From positions 131,220,954-131,284,953 of the forward strand of contig OZ023263.1 in the NCBI GenBank assembly GCA_964006375.1: a DNA stretch of 64,000 bases, written 5' to 3'. How positions within the stretch are numbered: position 1 is the first letter of the stretch; every line of letters starts with the position of its first letter. The translations under genes and the position numbers were made by a program. Positions 1-10,286 of this stretch are shown piece after piece. This DNA comes from Tillus elongatus. Taxonomy: Eukaryota > Arthropoda > Insecta > Coleoptera > Cleridae. Below the pieces are notes generated by a model. That model was not told where the DNA came from. It was given only the letters and a program-made list of their open reading frames with translations, and did no database searches.

Positions 1-110
1 TTCTATAAAAACTATCACAATTCTAAAACTATTGCAGATATCGAGTTACAGATTATTTGATTTTTATCCATTAACGTCCCTTCATATTATATATGAGTTA
101 TATCGAATTT

Positions 111-208
111 GGCGGACTTTCATTTTTTGCAACTTTTCCATACTATGTCGTGTTCTTTTTTGAGCCAAAATTTTTTTGGTCTGAGATTAAGCTCCAATTG
201 TGTCCGCC
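111..208. repeat. 7-base inverted pair in class A monomers
   Basis: GGCGGAC at 111-117 and GTCCGCC at 202-208 are exact reverse complements with an 84 bp loop. They are the most G+C-rich short stretches of the monomer. The pair is present in class A units throughout the window and lost in class B units, which have GTGTTTGCAC at the second arm. Whether it folds or binds a protein is unknown. Confidence 0.55.
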
Positions 209-1110
209 CATACTTTAAACTTAGTTAAATGTCGGAGTAAAATCAGTTCTTATGTAACTCAAGAATTTTTCAATTTAGAAAGGTTTGAAGACTGTTCGAA
301 AAAAACAAAAATAATTTTCTATAAATACTATCACAATTCTAAAACTATTGCAGATATCGAGTTACAGATTATTTGATTTGTATCCATTAACGTCCCTTTA
401 TATTATATGAGTTTTATCGAATTCGGCGGACTTTCATTTTTTCGCAATTTTTCCATACTATGTCGTGTTCTTTTTTGAGCCAAAATTTTTTTGGTCTGAG
501 ATTAAGCTCAAATTGTGTCCGCCCATACTTTAAACTTAGTTAAATGTCGGAGTAAAATCAGTTCTTATGTAACTCAAGAATTTTTCAATTTAGAGAGGTT
601 TGAAGACTGTTCGAAAAAAACAAAAATAATTTTTTACAAAAACTATCACAATTCTAAATCTATTGCGGATATCAAGTTACAGATTATTTGATTTTTATCC
701 ATTAACGTTACTTCATATTATATATGAGTTTTATCGAATAAGGCAGACTTTCATTTTTTCGCAATTTTTCCATACTATAGTCGTGTTCTTTTTTGAGCCA
801 AAATTTTTTTGGTCTGAGATTAAGCTCAAATTGTGTCCGCCCATACTTTAAACTTAGTTAAATGTCGGAGTAAAATCAGTTCTTATGTAACTCAAGAATT
901 TTTCAATTTAGAGAGGTTTGCAGACTGTTCGAAAAAAACAAAAATAATTTTTTACAAAAACTATCACAATTCTAAATCTATTGCGGATATCAAGTTACAG
1001 ATTATTTGATTTTTATCCATTAACGTTACTTCATATTATATATGAGTTTTATCGAATATGGCGGACTTTCATTTTTTCGCAATTTTTCCATACTATAGTC
1101 GTGTTCTTTT

Positions 1111-1130
1111 TTGAGCCAAATTGTGTCCGC
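1111..1130 (+). repeat. Shared 28 bp deletion site in HOR1
   Basis: GAGCCAAATTGTGTCCGCC joins GAGCCAAA to the AAATTGTG box, and about 28 bp including GGTCTGAGATTAAGC are gone. CAAA stands at both ends of the missing segment in normal units, so a microhomology deletion is likely. The same junction is near 9504 (HOR2) and 21902 (HOR3), but not in HOR4 or HOR7, where the full unit is present. Confidence 0.83.
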
Positions 1131-1915
1131 CTAGACTTTAAACTTAGTTAAATGTCGGAGTCAAATCAGTTCTTATGTAGCTCAAGAATTTTTCAATTTA
1201 GGGAGGTTTGAAAACTGTTACAAAAAAACAAAAATTATTTTCTATAAAAACTATCACAATTCTAAAACTATTGCAGATATCGAGTTACAGATTATTTGAT
1301 TTTTATCCATTAACGTCCCTTCATATTATATATGAGTTTTATCGAATTCGGCGGACTTTCATTTTTTCGGAATTTTTCCATATTTAAGTCGTGTTCTTTT
1401 TTGAGCCAAAATTTTTTTGGTCTGAGATTAAGCACAAATTGTGTCCGCCCATACTTTAAACTAGTTAAATGTCGGAGTAAAATCAGTTCTTATGTAACTC
1501 AAGAATTTTTCAATTTAGAGAGGTTTGAAGACTGTTCGAAAAAAACAAAAATAATTTTTTACAAAAACTATCACAATTCTAAAACTATTGCAGATATCGA
1601 GTTACAGATTATTTGATTTTTATCCATTAACGTCCCTTCATATTATATATGCGTTTTATCGAATTTGGCGGACTTTCATTTTTTCGCAATTTTTCCATAC
1701 TATACAAAGTCGTGTTCTTTTTTGAGCCAAAATTTTTTTGGTCTGAGATTAAGCTTAAATTGTGTCCGCCCATACTTTAAACTTAGTTAAATGTCGGAGT
1801 AAAATCAGTTCTTATGTAGCTCAAGAATTTTTCAATTTAGAGAGGTTTGAAAACTGTTCGAAAAAAACAAAAATAATTTTTTTATAAAAACTATCACAAT
1901 TCTAAAACTATTGCA

Positions 1916-2232
1916 GATATCGAGTTACAGATTATTTGATTTTTATCCATTAACGTCCCTTCATATTATATATGAGTTTTATCGAATTCGGCGGACTTTC
2001 ATTTTTTCGCAATTTTTCCATACTATGTCGTGTTCTTTTTTGAGCCAAAATTTTTTTGGTCTGAGATTAAGCTCAAATTGTGTCCGCCCATACTTTAAAC
2101 TTACTTAAATGTCGGAGTAAAATCAGTTCTTATGTAACTCAAGAATTTTTCAATTTAGAGAGGTTTGAAGACTGTTCGAAAAAAACAAAAATAATTTTTT
2201 ACAAAAACTATCACAATTCTAAAACTATTGCA
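1916..2232 (+). repeat. Exemplar class A monomer (317 bp)
   Basis: This representative unit, cut at GATATC, belongs to the first main monomer class. Its linked diagnostic states are CAGATATC, ACGTCCCTTC, GAATTCGGCGG or GAATTTGGCGG, GTGTCCGCC, GTCGGAGTAAAA, GTAACTCAAG, and GACTGTTCG followed by an A-rich tail with a long T-run. The class contains the matching 7-base pair GGCGGAC and GTCCGCC, which are reverse complements about 84 bp apart. Confidence 0.9.
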
Positions 2233-2866
2233 GATATCGAGTTACAGATTATTTGATTTTTATTCATTAACGTCCCTTCATATTATATATGAGTTTTATC
2301 GAATTTGGCGGACTTTCATTTTTTCGGAATTTTTCCATACTATGTCGTGTTCTTTTTTGAGCCAAAATTTTTTTGGTCTGAGATTAAGCTCAAATTGTGT
2401 TTGCACATACTTTAAACTTACTTAAATGTCGGAGTAAAATCAGTTCTTATGTAACTCAAGAATTTTTCAATTTAGAGAGGTTTGAAGACTGTTCGAAAAA
2501 AACAAAAATAATTTTTTACAAAAACTATCACAATTCTAAAACTATTGCAGATATCGAGTTACAGATTATTTGATTTTTAACCATTAACGTCCCTTCATAT
2601 TATATATGAGTTTTATCGAATTCGGCGGACTTTCATTTTTTCGCAATTTTTCCATACTATGTCGTGTTCTTTTTTGAGCCAAAATTTTTTTGGTCTGAGA
2701 TTAAGCTCAAATTGTGTCCGCCTATATTTTAAATCTAGTTAAATGTCGGAGTAAAATCAGTTCTTATGTAACTCAAGAATTTTTCAATTTAGAGAGGTTT
2801 GAAGACTGTTCCAAAAAAACAAAAATATTTTTTTACAAAAACTATCACAATTCTAAAACTATTGCG

Positions 2867-3134
2867 GATATCGAGTTACAGATTATTTGATTTTTATCCA
2901 TTAACGTTACTTCATATTATATATGAGTTTTATCGAATATGGCGGACTTTCATTTAATTTTGGTCTGAGATTAAGCTCAAATTGTGTTTGCACGTACTTT
3001 AACTTAGTTAAATGTCGGAATAAAATCAGTTCTTATGTAGCTCAAGAATTTTTCAATTTAGAGAGGTTTGAAGACTGTCCCAAAAAACTAAAATAATTTT
3101 CTACAAAAACTATCACAATTCTAAAACTATTGCG
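2867..3134 (+). repeat. Exemplar short monomer (268 bp, core deleted)
   Basis: In this unit TTTCATTT runs directly into AATTTTGGTCTGAG, so about 48 bp are missing, including the T-rich tract, the CCATACTAT indel site, GTCGTGTTC and GAGCCAAAA. The same junction recurs near 6980, 7563, 11345, 15357, 19382, 19962, 23426, 35018, 37540, 43058, 43958 (variant CATTTCATTTT), 44540, 47060, 53528 and 58882. The shared junction indicates one deletion that then spread with the class B units. Confidence 0.85.
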
Positions 3135-6100
3135 GATATCGAGTTACAGATTATTTGATTTTTATCCATTAACGTTACTTCATATTATATATGAGTTTTA
3201 TCGAATATGGCGGACTTTCATTTTTTCGCAATTTTTCCATACTATAAGTAGTGTTCTTTTTTGAGCCAAAATTTTTTTGGTTTGAGTATAAGCTTAAATT
3301 GTGTTTGCACATACTTTAAACTTAGTTAAATGTCGGAATAAAATCAGTTCTTATGTAACTCAAGAATTTTTCCATTTAGAGAGGTTTGAAGACTGTTCGA
3401 AAAAAACAAAAATAATTTTTTACAAAAACTATCACAATTCTAAATCTATTGCGGATATCGAGTTACAGATTATTTGATTTTTATCCATTAACGTTACTTC
3501 ATGTTATATATGAGTTTTATCGAATATGGTGGACTTTCATTTTTTCGCAATTTTTCCATACTATAGTCGTGTTCTTTTTTGAGCCAAAATTTTTTTGGTT
3601 TGAGATTAAGCTCAAATTGTGTTTGCACATACTTTACACTTAGCTAAATGTCGGAATAAAATCAGTTCTTATGGTACTCAAAAATTTTTCAATTTAGAGA
3701 GGTTTGAAGACTGTTCGAAAAAAACAAAAATAATTTTTTACAAAAACTATCACAATTCTAAAACTATTGCAGATATCGAGTTACAGATTATTTGATTTTT
3801 ATCCATTAACGTCCCTTCATATTATATATGAGTTTTATCGAATTTGGCGGACTTTCATTTTTTCGCAATTTTTCCATTTCGTGTTCTTTTTTGGGCCAAA
3901 ATTTTTTTGGTCTGAGACTATGCTCAAATTGTGTCCGCCTAGACTTTAAACTTAGTTAAATTGCGGAGTAAAATCAGTTCTTATGTGACTCAATAATTTT
4001 TAAATTTAGAGAGGTTTGAAAACTGTTCCAAAAAAACAAAAATAATTTTCTATAAAAACTATCACAATTCTAAAACTATTGCGGATATCGAGTTACGGAT
4101 TATTTGATTTTTATCCATTAACGTTACTTCATATTATATATGAGTTTTATCGAATATGGCGGACTTTCATTTTTTCGCAATTTTTCCATACTTATAAGTC
4201 GTGTTCTTTTTTGGGCCAAAATTTTTTTGGTCTGAGATTAGGCTCAAATTGTGTCCGCCTAGACTTTAAACTTAGTTAAATGTCGGAGTACAATCAGTTT
4301 TTATGTAACTCAAGAATTTCTCAATTTAGAGAGGTTTGAAGACTGTCCCAAAAAACTAAAATAATTTTCTACAAAAACTGTCACAATTCTAAAACTATTG
4401 CGGATATCGAGTTACAGGTTATTTGATTTTTATCGTTTAACGTTACTTCATATTATATATGAGTTTTATCGAATATGGCGGACTTTCATTTTTTAGCAAT
4501 TTTTCCATACTATAGTCGTGTTCTTTTTTGAGCCAAAATTTTTTTATTCTGAGATTAAGCTCAAATTGTGTTTGCACATACTTTAACTTAGTTAAATGTC
4601 GGAATAAAATCAGTTCTTATGTAGCTCAAGAATTTTTCAATTTAGAGAGGTTTGAAGACTGTCCCAAAAAACCAAAATAATTTTCTACAAAAACTATCAC
4701 AATTCTGAAACTATTGCCGATATCGAGTTACAGATTATTTGATTTTTATCCATTAACGTTACTTCATATTATATATGAGTTTTATCGAATATGGCGGACT
4801 TTCATTTTTTCGCAATTTTTCCATACTATGGAGTCGTGTTCTTTTTTGAGCCAAAATTTTTTTGGTTTGATATTAAGCTCAAATTGTGTTTGCACATACT
4901 TTAAACTTAGTTAAATGTCGGAATAAAATCAGTTCTTATGTAGTTCAAGAATTTTTCAATTTAGAGAGGTTTGAAAACTGTTCCAAAAAAACAAAAATAA
5001 TTTTCTATCTATCACAATTCTAAAACTATTGCAGATATCGAGTTACAGATTATTTGATTTTTATCCAATAAAGTCCCTTCACATTATATATGAGTTTTAT
5101 CGAATTCGGCGGACTTTAATTTTTTCGCAATTTTCCATAAGTCGTGTTCTTTTTTGAGCCAAAATTTTTTTGGTCTGGGATTAAGCTCAAATTGTGTCCG
5201 CCCATACTTTAAACTTAGTTAAATGTCGGAGTAAAATCAGTTCTTATGTAACTCAAGAATTTTTCAATTTAGAGAGGTTTGAAGACTGTTCGAAAAAAAC
5301 AAAAATAATTTTTTACAAAAACTATCACAATTCTAAAACTATTGCAGATATCGAGTTGCAGATTATTTGATTTTTATCCATTAACGTCCCTTCATATTAT
5401 ATATGAGTTTTATCGAATTTGGCGGACTTTCATTTTTTCGCAATTTTTCCATACGTGTCGTGTCCTTTTTTGAGCCAAATTTTTTTTGGTCTGAGATTAA
5501 GCTCAAATTGTGTCCGCCTAGACTTTAAACTTAGTTAAATGTCGGAGTAAAATCAATTCTTATGTAACTCAAGAATTTTTAAATTTAGAGAGGTTTGAAA
5601 ACTGTTCCAAAAAAAACAAAAATAATTTTCTATAGAAACTATCAAAATTCTAAAACTATTGCAGATATCGAGTTACAGATTATTTGATTTTTATCCATTA
5701 ACGTCCCTTCATATTATATATGAGTTTTATCGAATTCGGCGGACTTTAATTTTTTCGCAATTTTCCATAAGTCGTGTTCTTTTTTGAGCCAAAATTTTTT
5801 TGGTCTGAGATTAAGCTCAAATTGTGTCCGCCCATACTTTAAACTAAGTTAAATGTCGGAGTAAAATCAGTTCTTATGTAACTCAAGAATTTTTCAATTT
5901 AGAGGTTTGAAGACTTCGAAAAAAACAAAAATAATTTTTTACAAAAACTATCACAATTCTAAAACTAGTGCTGATATCGAGTTACAGATTATTTGATTTT
6001 TATCCATTATTGTCCCTTCATATTATATAGGAGTTTTATCGAATTTGGCGGACTTTCATTTTTTCGCAATTTTTTGAGCCAAATTTTTTTTGGTCTGAGA

Positions 6101-7852
6101 TTAAGCTCAAATTGTGTCCGTTTAGACTTTAAACTTAGTTAAATGTCGGAGTAAAATCAGTTCTTATGTAACTCAAGAATTTTTCACTTTAGAGAGGTTT
6201 GAAGACTGTTCGAAAAAAACAAAAATATTTTTTTACAAAAACTATCACAATTCTAAAACTATTGCAGATATCGAGTTGCAGATTATTTGATTTTTATCCA
6301 TTAACGTCCCTTCATATTATATATGAGTTTTATCGAATTTGGCGGACTTTCATTTTTTCGCAATTTTTCCATACATCGTGTTCTTTTTTGAGCCAAATTT
6401 TTTTTGGTCTGAGATTAAGCTCAAATTGTGTTTGCACATACTTTAAATCTAGTTAAATGTCGGAATAAAATCAGTTCTTATGTAGCTCAAGAATTTTTCA
6501 ATTTAGAGAGATTTGAAAACTGTTCCAAAAAAACAAAAATAATTTTCTATAAAAACTATCACAATTCTAAAACTATTGCAGATATCGAGTTACAGATTAT
6601 TTGATTTTCATCCATTAACGTCCCTTCATATTATATATGAGTTTTATCGAATTCGGCGGACTTTAATTTTTTCGCAATTTTCCATAAGTCGTGTTCTTTT
6701 TTGAGCCAAAATTTTTTTGGTCTGAGATTAAGCTCAAATTGTGTTTGCACATACTTTAAACTTAGTTAAACGTCGGAATAAAATCAGTTCTTATGTAGCT
6801 CAAGAATTTTTCAATTTAGAGAGGTTTGAAGACTGTCCCAAAAAACTAAAATAATTTTCTACAAAAACTATCACAATTCTAAAACTATTGCCGATATCGA
6901 GTTACAGATTATTTGATTTTTATCCATTAACGTTACTTCAAATTATATATGAGTTTTATCGAATATGGCGGACTTTCATTTAATTTTGATCTGAGATTAA
7001 GCTCAAATTGTGTTTGCACATACTTTAAACTTAGTTAAATGTCGGAATAAAATCAGTTTTTATGTAGCTCAAGAATTTTTCAATTTAGAGAGTTTTGAAA
7101 ACTGTTCCAAAAAAACAAAAATAATTTTCTATAAAAACTATCACAATTCGAAAACTATTGCAGATATCGAGTTACAGATTATTTGATTTTTATCCATTAA
7201 CGTCCCTTCATATTATATATGAGTTTTATCGAATTTGGCGGACTTTCATTTTTTCGCAATTTTTCCATACTATGTCGTTTTTTTGAGCCAAAATTTTTTT
7301 GGTCTGAGATTAAGCTCAAATTGTGTTTGCACATACTTTAAACTTAGTTAAATGTCGGAATAAAATCAGTTCTTATGTAGCTCAAGAATTTTTCAATTTA
7401 GAGAGGTTTGAAGACTGTCCCAAAAAACTAAAATAATTTTCTACAAAAACTATCACAATTCTAAAACTATTGCCGATATCGAGTTACAGATTATTTGATT
7501 TTTATCCATTAACGTTACTTCAAATTATATATGAGTTTTATCGAATATGGCGGACTTTCATTTAATTTTGATCTGAGATTAAGCGCAAATTGTGTTTGCA
7601 CATACTTTAAACTTAGTTAAATGTCGGAATAAAATCAGTTCTTATGTAGCTCAAGAATTTTTCAATTTAGAGAGGTTTGAAGACTGTCCCAAAAAACTAA
7701 AATAATTTTCTACAAAAACTATCACAATTCTAAAACTATTGCGGATATCGAGTTACAGATTATTTGATTTTTATCCATTAACGTTACTTCATATTATATA
7801 TGAGTTTTATCGAATATGGCGAACTTTCATTTTTTAGCAATTTTTCCATAGT

Positions 7853-8221
7853 ACATGAACAGCTGTTTATCGGCGTACGAAAGATTCAAGGTGAATGACA
7901 TCGCTTTGTTGTACGATCAATACGCACCCCGACTAACGTGGAAGATGGTGCGAATTAGCCAAGTTTACCATGGTAGAGATGGAAGAACTCGAGCCTGCGA
8001 GGTCCAACTTCCCAGTGGAACATTACTTCGAAGGCCTATACAGTTGCTATATCCATTAGAACTTCCTACCGTCCCCCCCCCGAGGATGTAGAAAATATAT
8101 TAAAGGTCCCTGGTTCGTTCATAATTGTCTATTGGAAATATTGGCTCCAGCGTTATATTTTCACAATGCGTTACACTTAAATTGGTAGTGAAGGGCTCGA
8201 GTTCACTTAAAAACATATCTA
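7853..8221 (+). mobile_element. BEL/Pao retrotransposon fragment, DUF5641 part, copy 1
   Basis: This foreign insert sits inside a monomer, between TTTTCCATA on the left and AAGTCGTGTTC on the right. Frame 7855-8091 gives 78 residues. About residues 10-72 match what I know of DUF5641, the region after the integrase core in BEL/Pao polyproteins: a VNDIALL stretch (family: GD-x-V-L), APRLTWKM (PR-x-x-W), GRDGRTRACEVQLPSG (GRDG-x-x-R) and LRRPIQLLYPLE (RP-x-x-x-L-x-PLE). It lacks reverse transcriptase, RNase H and the integrase catalytic core, so it is a dead relic. In this copy a run of nine C after the PTV codons puts a stop soon after PPPRM. The left junction reads CCATAGTACATG, where the G creates TAG in the upstream satellite frame. 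A private G is at 8190. Confidence 0.85.
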
Positions 8222-10286
8222 AAGTCGTGTTCTTTTTTGAGACAAAATTTTTTTGGTCTGAGATTAAGTTCAAATTTTGTTTGCACATACTTTAAACTTA
8301 GTTAAATGTCGGAATAAAATCAGTTCTTATGTAGCTCAAGAATTTTTCAATTTAGAGAGGTTTGAAAACTGTTCCAAAAAAACAAAAATAATTTTCTATA
8401 AAAACTATCACAATTCTAAAACTATTGCAGATATCGAGTTACAGATTATTTGATTTTTATCCATTAACGTCCCTTCATATTATATATGAGTTATATCGAA
8501 TTTGGCGGACTTTCATTTTTTGCAACTTTTCCATACTATGTCGTGTTCTTTTTTGAGCCAAAATTTTTTTGGTCTGAGATTAAGCTCCAATTGTGTCCGC
8601 CCATACTTTAAACTTAGTTAAATGTCGGAGTAAAATCAGTTCTTATGTAACTCAAGAATTTTTCAATTTAGAAAGGTTTGAAGACTGTTCGAAAAAAACA
8701 AAAATAATTTTCTATAAATACTATCACAATTCTAAAACTATTGCAGATATCGAGTTACAGATTATTTGATTTGTATCCATTAACGTCCCTTTATATTATA
8801 TGAGTTTTATCGAATTCGGCGGACTTTCATTTTTTCGCAATTTTTCCATACTATGTCGTGTTCTTTTTTGAGCCAAAATTTTTTTGGTCTGAGATTAAGC
8901 TCAAATTGTGTCCGCCCATACTTTAAACTTAGTTAAATGTCGGAGTAAAATCAGTTCTTATGTAACTCAAGAATTTTTCAATTTAGAGAGGTTTGAAGAC
9001 TGTTCGAAAAAAACAAAAATAATTTTTTACAAAAACTATCACAATTCTAAATCTATTGCGGATATCAAGTTACAGATTATTTGATTTTTATCCATTAACG
9101 TTACTTCATATTATATATGAGTTTTATCGAATAAGGCAGACTTTCATTTTTTCGCAATTTTTCCATACTATAGTCGTGTTCTTTTTTGAGCCAAAATTTT
9201 TTTGGTCTGAGATTAAGCTCAAATTGTGTCCGCCCATACTTTAAACTTAGTAAAATGTCGGAGTAAAATCAGTTCTTATGTAACTCAAGAATTTTTCAAT
9301 TTAGAGAGGTTTGCAGACTGTTCGAAAAAAACAAAAATAATTTTTTACAAAAACTATCACAATTCTAAATCTATTGCGGATATCAAGTTACAGATTATTT
9401 GATTTTTATCCATTAACGTTACTTCATATTATATATGAGTTTTATCGAATATGGCGGACTTTCATTTTTTCGCAATTTTTCCATACTATAGTCGTGTTCT
9501 TTTTTGAGCCAAATTGTGTCCGCCTAGACTTTAAACTTAGTTAAATGTCGGAGTCAAATCAGTTCTTATGTAGCTCAAGAATTTTTCAATTTAGGGAGGT
9601 TTGAAAACTGTTACAAAAAAACAAAAATTATTTTCTATAAAAACTATCACAATTCTAAAACTATTGCAGATATCGAGTTACAGATTATTTGATTTTTATC
9701 CATTAACGTCCCTTCATATTATATATGAGTTTTATCGAATTCGGCGGACTTTCATTTTTTCGGAATTTTTCCATATTTAAGTCGTGTTCTTTTTTGAGCC
9801 AAAATTTTTTTGGTCTGAGATTAAGCACAAATTGTGTCCGCCCATACTTTAAACTAGTTAAATGTCGGAGTAAAATCAGTTCTTATGTAACTCAAGAATT
9901 TTTCAATTTAGAGAGGTTTGAAGACTGTTCGAAAAAAACAAAAATAATTTTTTACAAAAACTATCACAATTCTAAAACTATTGCAGATATCGAGTTACAG
10001 ATTATTTGATTTTTATCCATTAACGTCCCTTCATATTATATATGCGTTTTATCGAATTTGGCGGACTTTCATTTTTTCGCAATTTTTCCATACTATACAA
10101 AGTCGTGTTCTTTTTTGAGCCAAAATTTTTTTGGTCTGAGATTAAGCTTAAATTGTGTCCGCCCATACTTTAAACTTAGTTAAATGTCGGAGTAAAATCA
10201 GTTCTTATGTAGCTCAAGAATTTTTCAATTTAGAGAGGTTTGAAAACTGTTCGAAAAAAACAAAAATAATTTTTTTATAAAAACTA

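Larger units (their letters stand above)
1..8393 (+). repeat. HOR block 1 (8393 bp, 26 monomers plus insert copy 1)
   Basis: This is one complete higher-order period: base 1 and base 8394 are in the same phase, and HOR2 follows nearly base for base for the first 2 kb. I counted 26 GATATC landmarks, from about 39 to about 7748. The last monomer is interrupted by the BEL/Pao-derived insert at 7855-8221. Private features shared with HOR2 and HOR3 include CTCCAATTG in the first unit and a monomer with a ~28 bp deletion near 1113-1123. Most monomers are 313-317 bp. A few are about 268 bp because the T-rich centre is deleted (junctions near 2955, 6980 and 7563). Since the phase matches at base 1, another insert copy is expected just upstream of the window. 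Confidence 0.93.

Noticed and set aside
2300..2420. CENP-B box-like motif
   Set aside because: I looked for the TTCG-A-CGGG arrangement in the monomer. TTCG and CGG occur, but not with the required spacing and order.
7855..8091. Functional domesticated gene from the BEL/Pao fragment
   Set aside because: Only the tail of the polyprotein is present, the C-terminus changes frame with the C-run, and identity among copies is explained by recent homogenisation, since the flanking satellite arms are just as uniform.
8100..8288. Minus-strand 62-residue frame overlapping each insert copy (also 20496, 30484, 35553, 45077, 55622)
   Set aside because: It is antisense to the end of the insert and the following satellite arm. 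It is repeated only because the insert is repeated, and I recognise no domain.
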